Source of the DNA: an uncultured Bacilli bacterium
Lineage (GTDB): Bacteria > Bacillota_I > Bacilli_A > RF39 > UBA660
Assembly: GCA_934098735.1 (NCBI GenBank)
Contig: CAKOOS010000003.1
Span: forward strand, 45,007 to 109,006
Length of the DNA: 64,000 bases
Direction of reading: 5' to 3'
Part shown: piece after piece, positions 53,515 to 62,478 of the stretch
How the letters are laid out: the number at the start of each line of letters is the position of its first letter
Numbering within the stretch: position 1 is the stretch's first letter
The notes under the pieces: generated by a model
The model's database searches: none
Seen by the model: the letters and a program-made list of their open reading frames with translations, nothing else
What the model was told of the DNA's origin: nothing
Made by a program: the position numbers and the translations under genes

Positions 53515-54291
53515 TTGAAAAAATATCGATATATTGGTATTATTGCAATTGCTTTATTTAGTTTTTATTACACAGAAAAAATAGCAAGTTACACATTAGA
53601 AAATAATAAAATATACCAAGAAATTCAAAATCAATCTTCTAACTACAATATATCTTATGTTAATGCAGAAGTAGATGGAGATTATATAACACCAGGTTTA
53701 AATGGCAAAACAGTATCAATAAAAAATAGTTTTTATAATATGCAGGAATTAAAAACATTTAATTCTTATTATCTATTATACGATACATCTTATCCTGAAG
53801 TTTCAATTGAAAATAATAAAGATTTAATTATAACAAAAGGTAATAGATTAAAAAATTCTGTAGCATTTGTTTTAGAATATGATCAGAATATCATAAATTA
53901 CTTTAAAGAGAAGAATATTAAAAGTAGTATTTTAGTAGATTTAGATACGTTTGATAAAAAAGAAACTCTTGAGCAAATAAATAATGAAGTAGTAAAGTAT
54001 GACAATTTAGAATCTTTAATTAATAAATATTCTAAAAATTCTAATATTTGTTATTTAAATGAGGTTAATGAAAGCATTTGCCGGAAGAATAATAAATACT
54101 TAGTAAAAAGCAATAAAGAAATAAGTAATAGTACATATTTAGATGTAAAAAATAATATAGAAAGTGGGGATATTTATTTAGTAAAGAAAAATACTAATAT
54201 TAAAAGTATAAATATTATAATAAATAGTATCCTATATAAAGATCTTGATATTGTTTATCTAAGTAAGCTATTAAGTGAAGAAAGAGATTGA
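53515..54291 (+). CDS. Membrane-anchored protein upstream of the RNase J-like gene, unknown function
   Basis: 258 residues from a TTG start (GGTGAAATAA upstream). N-terminal anchor (about 5-22), then an alpha/beta domain: SYVNAEVDGDYITPGLNGKT, DLIITKGNRLKNSVAFVLE and SSILVDLDTFDK. It slightly resembles the region before the catalytic domain in some polysaccharide deacetylases, but no NodB motif is present. Not recognised. The promoter of the next gene lies in its last codons. Confidence 0.55.
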   Translation: MKKYRYIGIIAIALFSFYYTEKIASYTLENNKIYQEIQNQSSNYNISYVNAEVDGDYITPGLNGKTVSIKNSFYNMQELKTFNSYYLLYDTSYPEVSIENNKDLIITKGNRLKNSVAFVLEYDQNIINYFKEKNIKSSILVDLDTFDKKETLEQINNEVVKYDNLESLINKYSKNSNICYLNEVNESICRKNNKYLVKSNKEISNSTYLDVKNNIESGDIYLVKKNTNIKSINIIINSILYKDLDIVYLSKLLSEERD

Positions 54292-54316
54292 TTTAAGTTA
54301 AGTTTTTTGGTATAAT
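54288..54316 (+). promoter_or_regulatory. Promoter for the RNase J-like gene
   Basis: TTGATT (54288-54293), exact 17-bp spacer, TATAAT (54311-54316); AAGGTGAT ribosome site before ATG 54363. Confidence 0.65.
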
Positions 54317-54362
54317 CTTATTACCGAAGAACTTATTTTTTTTAAAATGAAGGTGATAATTA

Positions 54363-55997
54363 ATGAGTAAAATAAAGATTTTTGGTTTGGGAGGACTTTC
54401 TGAAAGTGGAAAGAACTCTTATGTTATAGAAGTAGATGATGATATCTATGTATTCGATGCTGGAATAAAATATGCAAGTGGAAATTTATTAGGTATTGAT
54501 TATATAATGCCTGATTTTACATATCTTATTAAAAACAAGAAAAGAATAAAAGGACTTTTTGTTACCCATGGTCATAAAGAAAATATGGGGGCAGTAGCAG
54601 ATTTACTAAAAGATATTCCTAATTTAAAAGTGTACGCTACAAAGTTTACAAAATTTGAACTTATGGAAGATGGGGTAAATGAAAGTAATATTGTTTTAAT
54701 AAAACCCCACAAGAAAATTAATTTTGGAAGCGTTTCTATATTTCCAATATCAGTTTCCCATAGTTGTCCAGATGCTGTAATGTATGTAGTCTACACTAAA
54801 GATGGAGCTATTTGTTATACAGGAGACTTTATAATTGATCCTAGCATGCAAGGAGCTTATGATATGGATCTTGGAAAAATTGCTTATGTAGGAAAGCAAG
54901 GAGTATTATGCTTATTATGCGAATCTTCTTTTGCTGAAAAAAATGGTCATACATCTCCGAATCATCGATTATTAGATTTTTATAAAGATGTAATAAATCA
55001 TCATGATAAAAGAATATTGTTTTCTGTGTTACCAACACATTTATACACAATAGCAGAAATTTTTGAAGCTGCTGCCAATTCTCATCGTAAAATTGTTATA
55101 ATGGGAAAAAGGTTACAAAATGTTATTAATTTTAGTACTAAAGAAGGGTATTTAAAATATAATTCTGATATTCTTGGAGATTTATCTAACATCAATGATG
55201 AAAATTCTATTTTACTAATTATGGATGATAAGGAAGCTCCTTACGCAAACATGAATAAAATTTTAAATGGCTATGACAAGTTTGTAACTTTAAAAAATAC
55301 TGATACCATTGTTTTTGCTGAACCAAGATATGATAGTACAGAAAAGTTATTAGTTAAACTTCAAAATGAGTTAGCCAAGTTTGGTTGCAATATTGAAACA
55401 ATTGACAAGAGTAAAGAAATACTTCATCATGCTTCAAGAGAAGATTTAATGCTAATGATTAAATTAATTAATCCTAAATACTATATGCCTGTCAAAGGAG
55501 AATATCGTTATATGGTAAATAATGCAAATTTAGCAAGTGCTCTAGGCATTGAAAACAGCAATATTTTATTAAAACAAAACGGAGATATTGTAAAATTTGA
55601 AGATGGAAATTTAATAGATGACTTTTCTCGTATTAAAGTAAACGATGTTTTAATTGATGGAACAAGTAATGATGATATTGGAGATCTAGTTATTAAAGAT
55701 AGAGAAATGTTATCAGAAAATGGAATAGTATTAATAAGTGCAACGGTAGATAAACAAGATAAAGTATTATTAGTTGGGCCAGAAGTAACTACGAGAGGAT
55801 TTATTTATGTTCGTGATTCTCAAGATATGATAAAAGAAATTAAAGCTATTTGTGAAACAATTATAAATAGGAACATAAATCCTAAATATATTGATTTTAA
55901 TCAAATTAAAGTTGAAATAAGAGAAGAATTAAGTAAATATCTATACGAAGTAACTGAATGTAAACCAATGATAATTGCTGTTGTACAAGAAGTATAA
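54363..55997 (+). CDS. RNase J-family protein with degenerate catalytic site (J2-like)
   Basis: 544 residues with the full RNase J plan: metallo-beta-lactamase fold, beta-CASP insert and C-terminal domain (TTRGFIYVRDSQDMI). The metal motif HxHxDH reads HGHKEN (69-74), so the catalytic Asp and a metal His are replaced by Glu and Asn. PVHGEYR reads PVKGEYR with Lys378 in place of His. Other ligands remain (SHSCPD, TGDF, HHAS). RNase J2 of several Bacillota is a poorly active partner of J1, so this is probably a J2-type structural partner; no second copy is in the window. Confidence 0.85.
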   Translation: MSKIKIFGLGGLSESGKNSYVIEVDDDIYVFDAGIKYASGNLLGIDYIMPDFTYLIKNKKRIKGLFVTHGHKENMGAVADLLKDIPNLKVYATKFTKFELMEDGVNESNIVLIKPHKKINFGSVSIFPISVSHSCPDAVMYVVYTKDGAICYTGDFIIDPSMQGAYDMDLGKIAYVGKQGVLCLLCESSFAEKNGHTSPNHRLLDFYKDVINHHDKRILFSVLPTHLYTIAEIFEAAANSHRKIVIMGKRLQNVINFSTKEGYLKYNSDILGDLSNINDENSILLIMDDKEAPYANMNKILNGYDKFVTLKNTDTIVFAEPRYDSTEKLLVKLQNELAKFGCNIETIDKSKEILHHASREDLMLMIKLINPKYYMPVKGEYRYMVNNANLASALGIENSNILLKQNGDIVKFEDGNLIDDFSRIKVNDVLIDGTSNDDIGDLVIKDREMLSENGIVLISATVDKQDKVLLVGPEVTTRGFIYVRDSQDMIKEIKAICETIINRNINPKYIDFNQIKVEIREELSKYLYEVTECKPMIIAVVQEV

Positions 55998-56035
55998 AAA
56001 TAAATAAAAAAGCCATAATATAAATGGTGATAAAA

Positions 56036-56452
56036 ATGGATGAGATACAAGCCTTAAAAGAAATGTATAAAATTGTAGCTATGGGCATTATTGGAATAGA
56101 TGAAGTTGAAGGTAAAATATCAGATAAAACTTTTGAGAAGACACTATGTGATGCTCGAAAAAAATATCAAGTTAATAAAGTAGATGCAAGTAAATTACTA
56201 GACGAGTATGGAGAAAAGCCTGAAGAGATAAATGTTATAACTAAAATGTTTAATGAAATTTATACTAATCTAGAATTATTAAATAAGGATGATAAAAAAG
56301 TAGCTAAAATGTTAATTGAAGGAACTAATAAAGGAATCTTAAAAGTTGAAGAAATACTAAACTTAAATTTAGAGGGAAAAGTTAACGACTTAGCTAAAGA
56401 ATTGCTTGAATTGTTAGAGTTTCAAATTAGTGCTTGGAAACATTATTTATAA
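56036..56452 (+). CDS. Small helical protein, unknown function
   Basis: 138 residues from ATG 56036 (GGTGATAAAA upstream; an earlier ATG at 56024 is less well placed). All-alpha, acidic, no membrane span (ALKEMYKIVAMGIIGIDEV, NLELLNKDDKKVAKMLIEG). 38 bases after the RNase J-like gene and before a terminator, so probably co-transcribed with it. Unrecognised. Confidence 0.6.
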   Translation: MDEIQALKEMYKIVAMGIIGIDEVEGKISDKTFEKTLCDARKKYQVNKVDASKLLDEYGEKPEEINVITKMFNEIYTNLELLNKDDKKVAKMLIEGTNKGILKVEEILNLNLEGKVNDLAKELLELLEFQISAWKHYL

Positions 56453-56470
56453 GACCTTATGGTCTTTTTT
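56451..56470 (+). terminator. Terminator after the helical protein gene
   Basis: AAGACC-TTAT-GGTCTT followed by T; overlaps the stop codon. Confidence 0.75.
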
Positions 56471-56472
56471 AT

Positions 56473-56500
56473 TTGTCTTTTTAAAAAAGTTTGTTATAAT
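56473..56500 (+). promoter_or_regulatory. Promoter for the CmpB-like gene
   Basis: TTGTCT (56473-56478), 16-bp spacer, TATAAT (56495-56500), just after the preceding terminator. Confidence 0.6.
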
Positions 56501-56516
56501 AATTACAGGTGATACA

Positions 56517-57182
56517 ATGGAAACTTTTTGTAGATATTTTTTATATTTTATGTTTTATTCTTTTATTGGCTGGACAATGGAAGTTTTGGTATCACTTTGG
56601 AATAAAAAAAAATTTGTTAACCGTGGATTTTTAATTGGACCATATTGTCCTATTTACGGATGGGGAGTAATCTTAATTTTAAAAATAATAGGTAATAATA
56701 CTCAAGATTTTCTTTCAGTATTTTTAAAATCAATTTTAATTTGTTCTTTGCTAGAATATTTCACTAGTTATTTCATGGAAAAAATATTTAATGTAAGATG
56801 GTGGGATTATTCCCAAAAGAAATTTAATATTAATGGTAGAATTTGTCTTGAAACAATGCTTCCTTTTGGAATCTTAGCATCTATTATAATTTATTTTATT
56901 CATCCAGCCGTAAAAAGTGTTGTGGGAAAACTTAGTAATACAGCCCTTATTGTAATAAGTTTAATAATTTTAATTATTTATATAATTGATAATATTGTAT
57001 CAACTTATATACTATTTAAGATAAAAGGTAAAATTAAAGGGGAAAGAAAAGATAACACTGAAAAAATTAAAAAATATATTGAAAAATGGTTTCAAGATAA
57101 TACAGTTTTGTACCGAAGAATTAAAAATGCTTTTCCAAAATTTGAAATATTTAAGAAAATTCCAAAAGAAAAAAAGAAATAA
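56517..57182 (+). CDS. CmpB-like (PF06541-type) multi-span membrane protein
   Basis: 221 residues from ATG 56517 (AGGTG upstream; the frame extends further back but over the promoter). Five or six spans; FYSFIGWTMEVLV, NRGFLIGPYCPIYGWG and ARMWDYS-like VRWWDYSQKKFNINGRICL are hallmarks of the putative ABC-transporter type IV (CmpB) family, whose transport role is unproven. C-terminal basic tail ends EKKK. Confidence 0.85.
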   Translation: METFCRYFLYFMFYSFIGWTMEVLVSLWNKKKFVNRGFLIGPYCPIYGWGVILILKIIGNNTQDFLSVFLKSILICSLLEYFTSYFMEKIFNVRWWDYSQKKFNINGRICLETMLPFGILASIIIYFIHPAVKSVVGKLSNTALIVISLIILIIYIIDNIVSTYILFKIKGKIKGERKDNTEKIKKYIEKWFQDNTVLYRRIKNAFPKFEIFKKIPKEKKK

Positions 57183-57203
57183 AAAATTCTTTTTTTTATG
57201 AAT

Positions 57204-57405
57204 TTAATTCTTTATTAAAAAACTATGATATTCAATTTTTTCATTTAAAATATCATCGTAATACCTCTTTTTCTAATTAATAAAATCAGTGCTTCCTTGA
57301 ATTTTTTTCATTTTCACTTCAAACTCAGTTAGTTTTTTATCTAATATTATTTTTCTTTCAGTAATGATTCATATAATTTTTAATATCTTTTTCTAATTCC
57401 AACAT
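57204..57405 (-). pseudogene. MerR-family regulator remnant (C-terminal part)
   Basis: Minus-strand frame reads ERKIILDKKLTEFEVKMKKI, continues QGSTDFIN, a TAG stop, then KKRYYDDILNEKIEYHS and its own stop at 57204. This is the coiled-coil end of a MerR-type regulator. Upstream, MLELEKDIKN from ATG 57405 is in another frame, so there is a frameshift too. The DNA-binding N-terminus is missing altogether; the sequence passes directly into a MerR-type promoter. Confidence 0.65.
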
Positions 57406-57421
57406 TTTTTTATAAAAAGTA

Positions 57422-57452
57422 TTGACCGATAGTTACTACCGACGTTTATAAT
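57422..57452 (+). promoter_or_regulatory. MerR-type promoter with 19-bp spacer
   Basis: TTGACC (57422-57427), a 19-bp spacer and TATAAT (57447-57452). The overlong spacer carries a TAGT-T-ACTA dyad. A 19-bp spacer with a central dyad is the hallmark of promoters activated by MerR proteins by DNA untwisting. Confidence 0.6.
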
Positions 57453-57489
57453 TATAATGTAGATATTGTAAATGTCAATAAAGAAAGGG

Positions 57490-57687
57490 ATGGTAATTCC
57501 AAAAATTGTTAAAACTAAATTTAGTAATAAAGAAAATAATAAGGGAGAAAAAGTTTTAGTGGTATATTTTTCTGCCCAAGGACATACCGAAAATATAGCT
57601 AAATATGGAAACTGGCTTGATGGTAAATGATTTTCATCAAGTGCCTCAGATAGTTATATTAAAGCTTTTACTGACAGTATAAAATAA
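57490..57687 (+). pseudogene. Flavodoxin gene remnant
   Basis: From ATG 57490 the frame gives a leader and then KVLVVYFSAQGHTENIAKY, the phosphate loop of flavodoxins. It jumps directly to a flavodoxin-like end (NWLDGK, TGA at 57628, FSSSASDSYIKAFTDSIK). About 100 middle codons are missing, and a TGA stands where an Arg codon (CGA) would fit. It lies downstream of the MerR-type promoter. Confidence 0.75.
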
Positions 57688-57712
57688 TATTAAAAAAGAA
57701 AGGAATGAATCT

Positions 57713-58600
57713 ATGAAAAAATCAAAAATTTATTTTACAAAAGATATTAGTGAAGAAGAATTAATTAAGGTTTATGAAGCCTTAAACCACGAATTAAAAG
57801 GAAAAGTTGCTGTAAAAATATCAACAGGAGAAATGGGAGGACATAATTACTTAGATCCAAATTTAATTAAAGGACTAGTTCAAAAACTAAATGGAACAAT
57901 AGTAGAATGTAATACTGCTTATCCTGGTAAGAGAATGGCAACATCTGATCACTGGGAAACAATTAAAGCTCATGGTTTTACAGATATTGCTCATTGCGAT
58001 ATTATGGATGAAGATGGCGAAATTGAAATCCCAGTTAATGGTGGAGAACATTTACAAAATAAAAATGTCGTTGGTAGTCATATTAAAAATTATGATTCAA
58101 TGCTTATATTATCTCATTTTAAAGGCCATGCTATGGGAGGTTTCGGTGGAGCATTAAAAAATATGAGCATTGGAGTTGCTTCTAGTCATGGAAAAGCTTG
58201 GATTCATTCAGCAGGTAGAACAAATGATACAAAAATAATGTGGAATCTATTAGATGATCAAGATGGCTTCTTAGAAAGTATGGCTGAAGCTGATAAAGCA
58301 GTTGTTGAATTTTTCAAAGCCGAAAATATGGCCTACATTAATGTTGCTAATAAAATTTCAATAGATTGTGATTGTGTTTCTAATCCAGCTGATCCTGAAA
58401 TGGCAGATATAGGTATTTTTGCAAGTATTGACCCAGTTGCTCTTGATCAATGTTGCTATGATACTATTATTAATTCTAATGATCCAGGTAAAAAGTCTCT
58501 AATTGATAGAATGGAAGAAAAACATGCTATTCACACTGTTGAAAGAGCTCACGAACTTGGTCTTGGAAATCGTGAATACGAAATTATTAATATAGATTAA
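57713..58600 (+). CDS. DUF362-family protein
   Basis: 295 residues: VAVKISTGEMGGHNYLDPNLI, LSHFKGHAMGGFGGALKNM and GVASSHGKAWIH are typical of DUF362 proteins, which often accompany ferredoxins or oxidoreductases. The 4Fe-4S ferredoxin cluster motif seen in many members is missing; only scattered Cys (DCDCVSN, QCCYDT) remain. It follows the decayed flavodoxin gene at a spacing that suggests a former operon of redox genes under MerR control. Good AAAGAAAGGAA ribosome site. Confidence 0.85.
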   Translation: MKKSKIYFTKDISEEELIKVYEALNHELKGKVAVKISTGEMGGHNYLDPNLIKGLVQKLNGTIVECNTAYPGKRMATSDHWETIKAHGFTDIAHCDIMDEDGEIEIPVNGGEHLQNKNVVGSHIKNYDSMLILSHFKGHAMGGFGGALKNMSIGVASSHGKAWIHSAGRTNDTKIMWNLLDDQDGFLESMAEADKAVVEFFKAENMAYINVANKISIDCDCVSNPADPEMADIGIFASIDPVALDQCCYDTIINSNDPGKKSLIDRMEEKHAIHTVERAHELGLGNREYEIINID

Positions 58601-58649
58601 CAGAAATATAGTATACTTAAAAAGTATTAAAAATTATGGAGGATATAAA

Positions 58650-59342
58650 ATGGTAAAATTAGTTTTAGTTAGACATGGGCAAAGCGTATGGAATTTAGAA
58701 AATAAATTTACGGGCTGGACAGATGTTGAATTATCAAAGCAAGGAATAAGTGAGGCAAAAGAAGCTGGAAAAATATTAAAGAACCAAGGATTTCATTTCG
58801 ATTTAGCTTATACATCAGTTCTAAAAAGAGCAGAAGATACTTTAGACTATATTTTAAAAGAAATGAATGAAGAGAACATAGATATTAAAAGAAGTTGGAA
58901 ATTAAATGAAAGACATTATGGGGCACTTCAAGGCTTAAATAAAGATGAAACAAAAAAAGAATATGGAGAAGAGCAAGTATTATTATGGAGAAGAAGTGTA
59001 GATGTTAGGCCTCCCAAGTTAAATGAAAATGACTCAAGGTATCCAGGAAATGATCCAAAATATAAAGATTTAAATAAAGAGGAAATTCCTAAAACAGAAA
59101 ATCTTATGGATACAATAAAAAGAGTCGTAGAATATTGGAATAAGGAAATTAAACTAGAAATAGAAAAAGGCAAGAAAATTATAATTGTAGCACACGGAAA
59201 TAGTTTAAGAGGTTTAATAAAGTATTTAGATGATATAAGTGATGAAGATATTATTAAATTAGAATTACAAACTGGTAATCCAATATGTTATGAATTAGAT
59301 GATAATTTAAAACCTATAAGACATTATTATTTAAAAAAGTAA
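58650..59342 (+). CDS. gpmA: 2,3-bisphosphoglycerate-dependent phosphoglycerate mutase
   Basis: 230-residue glycolytic enzyme interconverting 3- and 2-phosphoglycerate. LVLVRHGQSVWN with the phosphorylated His9, NKFTGWTDVELSKQG, ERHYGALQGLNK and VAHGNSLRGLIK are all intact. GGAGG ribosome site. Confidence 0.97.
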   Translation: MVKLVLVRHGQSVWNLENKFTGWTDVELSKQGISEAKEAGKILKNQGFHFDLAYTSVLKRAEDTLDYILKEMNEENIDIKRSWKLNERHYGALQGLNKDETKKEYGEEQVLLWRRSVDVRPPKLNENDSRYPGNDPKYKDLNKEEIPKTENLMDTIKRVVEYWNKEIKLEIEKGKKIIIVAHGNSLRGLIKYLDDISDEDIIKLELQTGNPICYELDDNLKPIRHYYLKK

Positions 59343-59354
59343 AATAAATAGTGA

Positions 59355-59594
59355 AATGAAAGTGCGATCGTTTATGTAAAAACAGGTACATTATTAATTA
59401 TATTAGGGAACTTATTATATTTAGCATATATATTTTTGTGTGGCAATGAAACAAGCCATTTTAGTGATTTTAGTAGTGGATTATTACTAGGATTATCAAT
59501 TGGATGCAATTTCGTAGGCATTGTTTTAACAGTTGCTTATATGACTAAAAATAATAAAGAACGAAGTAAAATTAAAATTAAAAGTTTGATTTAA
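59355..59594 (+). pseudogene. Remnant of a small two-span membrane protein
   Basis: An open frame after a TGA at 59352 reads IVYVKTGTLLIILGNLLYL, a linker with NETSHFSDFSSG, a second span LLLGLSIGCNFVGIVL, and a basic tail ending at 59594. It has no start codon and no ribosome site, so it looks 5'-truncated. Lies between gpmA and the copper operon. Confidence 0.45.
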
Positions 59595-59598
59595 CATA

Positions 59599-59628
59599 TT
59601 TACTGACACCCCCTAGGGGTGTTATAAT
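59599..59628 (+). promoter_or_regulatory. csoR promoter and CsoR-type operator
   Basis: ACACCCCCTAGGGGTGT (59606-59622), a near-perfect dyad with C4/G4 runs of the sort CsoR proteins bind, immediately ahead of TATAAT (59623-59628), with TTTACT at 59599-59604 as a -35 box. A repressor there would overlap polymerase. Confidence 0.75.
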
Positions 59629-59639
59629 TTTATGTCGAG

Positions 59640-59948
59640 ATGAAGTATATGGATAAACACTGTAATACTTGTTCAAAAAGTTCACATAGAGATGAAGAAA
59701 CAAAGAAAAAATTAAATAAAAGACTTAAAACAATCGAAGGCCAAATTCTTGGAGTACAAAATATGATAGATGAAGATAAATATTGTAATGATATCTTAAT
59801 ACAACTTTTAGCAATAAATAAATCAATTAAAAGTGTTAGTAATGAGATATTTAAAAATCATTTATCAACTTGTGTTGTTAGAGATATTAAAAATGATGAT
59901 CCTAAAATAATTGACAAAGTAATGAAGCTTATTGAAAGACTTAATTAA
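59640..59948 (+). CDS. csoR: CsoR-family copper-sensing repressor
   Basis: 102 residues (or 99 from the ATG at 59649, which has GAG 9 bases upstream). All-alpha DUF156 fold: RLKTIEGQILGVQNMIDE. The Cu(I) ligand triad is C49, H74 and C78; its spacing (25 then 4) is exactly that of known copper CsoR (C36, H61, C65). An extra N-terminal Cys pair (HCNTC) is present. Represses the copA-copZ genes downstream and itself; copper releases it. Confidence 0.9.
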   Translation: MKYMDKHCNTCSKSSHRDEETKKKLNKRLKTIEGQILGVQNMIDEDKYCNDILIQLLAINKSIKSVSNEIFKNHLSTCVVRDIKNDDPKIIDKVMKLIERLN

Positions 59949-60041
59949 TGTATATCATTAATGTTTCTAAAAAATATTCAATATTCTATTAATAAATGAA
60001 TTTAATATTAAAAAGAAACTTGAAAAAAAAGAGGTGAAAAA

Positions 60042-62243
60042 ATGAAAAAAATAATTTTAAAAATAGATGGTATGACTTGTAGTGCTTGTTCATCGAGTTT
60101 AGAAAAATATTTATTAAAACAAGAAGGCATAATTGATGCTTTAGTAAATTTAGTAATGTCTTCAGCAAGTATAAGCTATGAAGATAATATTAAAATAGAT
60201 GATTTAAATAGATTTATAAGTGAAGCAGGATTTAAATCTTTAGGAGTCTATGATGAACAAGAAACCGATACTATTAATAAAAATAGTTATTTTATAATTA
60301 ATGGGTTACTTGCATTAATAGTTTTGTATATTTCTATGTCTCATATGATCCACTTGCCTGTTATACCATTTTTAAATATGGAAAAATATCCAGTAAACTA
60401 TGCAGTTTTTTTATTTTTATTTAGTTTATATTTTATATATTTTGGAAAAGATATTATTATTAATGGTATTAAAAATATTAAATACAAGTCACCGAATATG
60501 GATACACTAGTGACTCTAGGAGTTATTTCGAGTTTTGCATTTAGTACATTTAATATGATCATGATATTAAAAGAAAAACATGAGTATGTAGAAAGTTTAT
60601 ACTTTGAAAGTGTTTGTGTTATTCTTTATTTAATTAAATTTGGAAGATATATTGATGGCATTAGTAAAGAAAAAACAAAGGAAGCTATAAAAGGATTAGT
60701 TACTATTACTCCGAAATCAGCAGTATTGTTTACTAATAATAAAGAACGAAATGTTTCTATTGATGAAGTAAAAAAAGGAGATATTTTAATTGCTAAGCCA
60801 GGAAATAGATTTGCTGTTGATGGAACTATAGTAAAGGGAAGCTCTCATATTGATGAATCATTTATAAGCGGTGAATCAATTCCTATTAAAAAAAGTATAA
60901 ATGATAAAGTAGTAGCTGGGGCTATTAATTTAGATGGTGAAGTTTTATATAAAGCAGAAAATATTGGTAAAGATTCAACAATATCTGAAATAGTAAGATT
61001 GGTAGTTGAAGCAACAAATACAAAAGCTCCAATTGCAAGAATTGCTGATAAAGTAAGTGGAATATTTGTGCCAATTGTTATGATTTTAGCAATTATAACA
61101 TTTATTGTTCATTTATTGTTAGGATTTAGCTTTAATGCATCAATTGTTTATTTTGTAACTGTTCTTGTTTGTGCTTGCCCATGTGCACTAGGACTTGCAA
61201 CACCACTTGCAATAGTAGTAAGTGAAGGATTATGTGCTAAAAATGGAATATTAGTTAAGAAATCGGAAATACTCGAAAATGCAAATAAAATAGATGTAAT
61301 AGTTTTTGATAAAACTGGCACATTAACCTATGGAAATTTAAGAGTATCTAAAATAATAAATAATTCAAAATATCCAGATAAAGATTTATTAGAGATTGTA
61401 TCATCACTAGAAGATAAATCAACACATCCTATTGCTAGTGCTTTTATAACTTATGCCAAAGAAAATAATTTAAAAAACTTAAAAGTTGATAATTTTAAAA
61501 ATATTGCAGGAAGTGGACTAAGTGGTATTATTAATGAAAAAGAATATTTAATCGGAAATAATAAAATATTAAATGGTTTTAAAATAGATAATAATATGTC
61601 TAGAAAAGAAAAAGAGTTATCTTTAGATGGAAATAGTATTGTTTATGTTGTAGAAAATAAAAAAATTATTGCCCTTATTGGGGTTAAAGATATTATTAGA
61701 GATAATGCAGCTTATGTTATAAAAAAATTAAAAAAAATAAATAAAAGCATTATTATGCTTACAGGAGATAATGAAATTACAGCTAATATAATTGCTAAAA
61801 ATATTGGTATTGAAGAAGTAATAGCAAACGTATCTCCGAAAGATAAATCAAATAAAATTAAAGAATTAAAAAATAAAGGTTTAAAAGTAATGATGGTTGG
61901 GGATGGAATAAACGATGCTCCAAGTTTGTCACTTGCAGATATAGGAGTAAGCTTAAATTCTGCTATTGATATTGCTGCTGACTCTGCTGATGTTATACTA
62001 ATGAGAAATGATTTAAGATCAATATATAATTTGTTTAACATAAGTAAAAAAACAATAAGTAATATAAAAGGTAATTTATTTTGGTCATTCTTTTACAATA
62101 TTTGTATGATTCCAATTGCCTCTGGATTATTAGAGTTTGCAAATATTTCAATGAATCCAATGATAGCAGGATTTGCTATGACTTTATCTAGCTTTACTGT
62201 TATAATAAATGCTTTAAGATTAAAAAAATGGAAGGAGAAATAA
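60042..62243 (+). CDS. copA: Copper-exporting P-type ATPase CopA
   Basis: 733-residue P1B-1 ATPase. One N-terminal heavy-metal domain (GMTCSAC, C13 and C16), membrane CPC motif (C379-P380-C381), phosphorylation site DKTGT with D423, HP motif (STHPIASAF) and hinge GDGINDAPSL. The membrane spans are at about 83-200, 335-400 and 670-720. Exports Cu(I) from the cytoplasm. It is 93 bases after csoR and 1 base before copZ, a standard copper-resistance operon. Confidence 0.95.
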   Translation: MKKIILKIDGMTCSACSSSLEKYLLKQEGIIDALVNLVMSSASISYEDNIKIDDLNRFISEAGFKSLGVYDEQETDTINKNSYFIINGLLALIVLYISMSHMIHLPVIPFLNMEKYPVNYAVFLFLFSLYFIYFGKDIIINGIKNIKYKSPNMDTLVTLGVISSFAFSTFNMIMILKEKHEYVESLYFESVCVILYLIKFGRYIDGISKEKTKEAIKGLVTITPKSAVLFTNNKERNVSIDEVKKGDILIAKPGNRFAVDGTIVKGSSHIDESFISGESIPIKKSINDKVVAGAINLDGEVLYKAENIGKDSTISEIVRLVVEATNTKAPIARIADKVSGIFVPIVMILAIITFIVHLLLGFSFNASIVYFVTVLVCACPCALGLATPLAIVVSEGLCAKNGILVKKSEILENANKIDVIVFDKTGTLTYGNLRVSKIINNSKYPDKDLLEIVSSLEDKSTHPIASAFITYAKENNLKNLKVDNFKNIAGSGLSGIINEKEYLIGNNKILNGFKIDNNMSRKEKELSLDGNSIVYVVENKKIIALIGVKDIIRDNAAYVIKKLKKINKSIIMLTGDNEITANIIAKNIGIEEVIANVSPKDKSNKIKELKNKGLKVMMVGDGINDAPSLSLADIGVSLNSAIDIAADSADVILMRNDLRSIYNLFNISKKTISNIKGNLFWSFFYNICMIPIASGLLEFANISMNPMIAGFAMTLSSFTVIINALRLKKWKEK

Positions 62244-62244
62244 T

Positions 62245-62478
62245 ATGTTTAATAAAAAAACAAAAACAATAATAACTATCGAGGGGATGATGTGTGATCA
62301 TTGTAAATCTAAAGTAGAAAAATCTTTATTAGAATTAAAAGATGTTTCTAAAGTGAAGGTAAGTTTAAAAGGTAAAACAGCAATTATATATTCAAAAAAT
62401 AGCATTAATGAAAGTGATATAATTAATGCTATTAATAAATTAGATTATAAAGTAAAAGGTATTAAAGTAGATAGATAA
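62245..62478 (+). CDS. copZ: Copper chaperone CopZ
   Basis: 77-residue HMA domain with IEGMMCDHC (C17, C20) that delivers Cu(I) to CopA or the repressor. Slightly longer at the C-terminus than typical. Its TAA overlaps the ATG of the next, broken gene. Confidence 0.93.
   Translation: MFNKKTKTIITIEGMMCDHCKSKVEKSLLELKDVSKVKVSLKGKTAIIYSKNSINESDIINAINKLDYKVKGIKVDR

Larger units (their letters stand above)
57183..57712. other. 530-base decayed region before the DUF362 gene
   Basis: Holds the MerR remnant, its promoter and the flavodoxin remnant described separately. No intact gene. The remnant promoter may still drive the DUF362 gene. Confidence 0.7.

Noticed and set aside
57628..57630. In-frame TGA in the flavodoxin remnant as recoded Trp or Sec
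   Set aside because: TGA ends several intact genes here (for example at 35299) and the gene also lacks its middle, so simple decay explains it.
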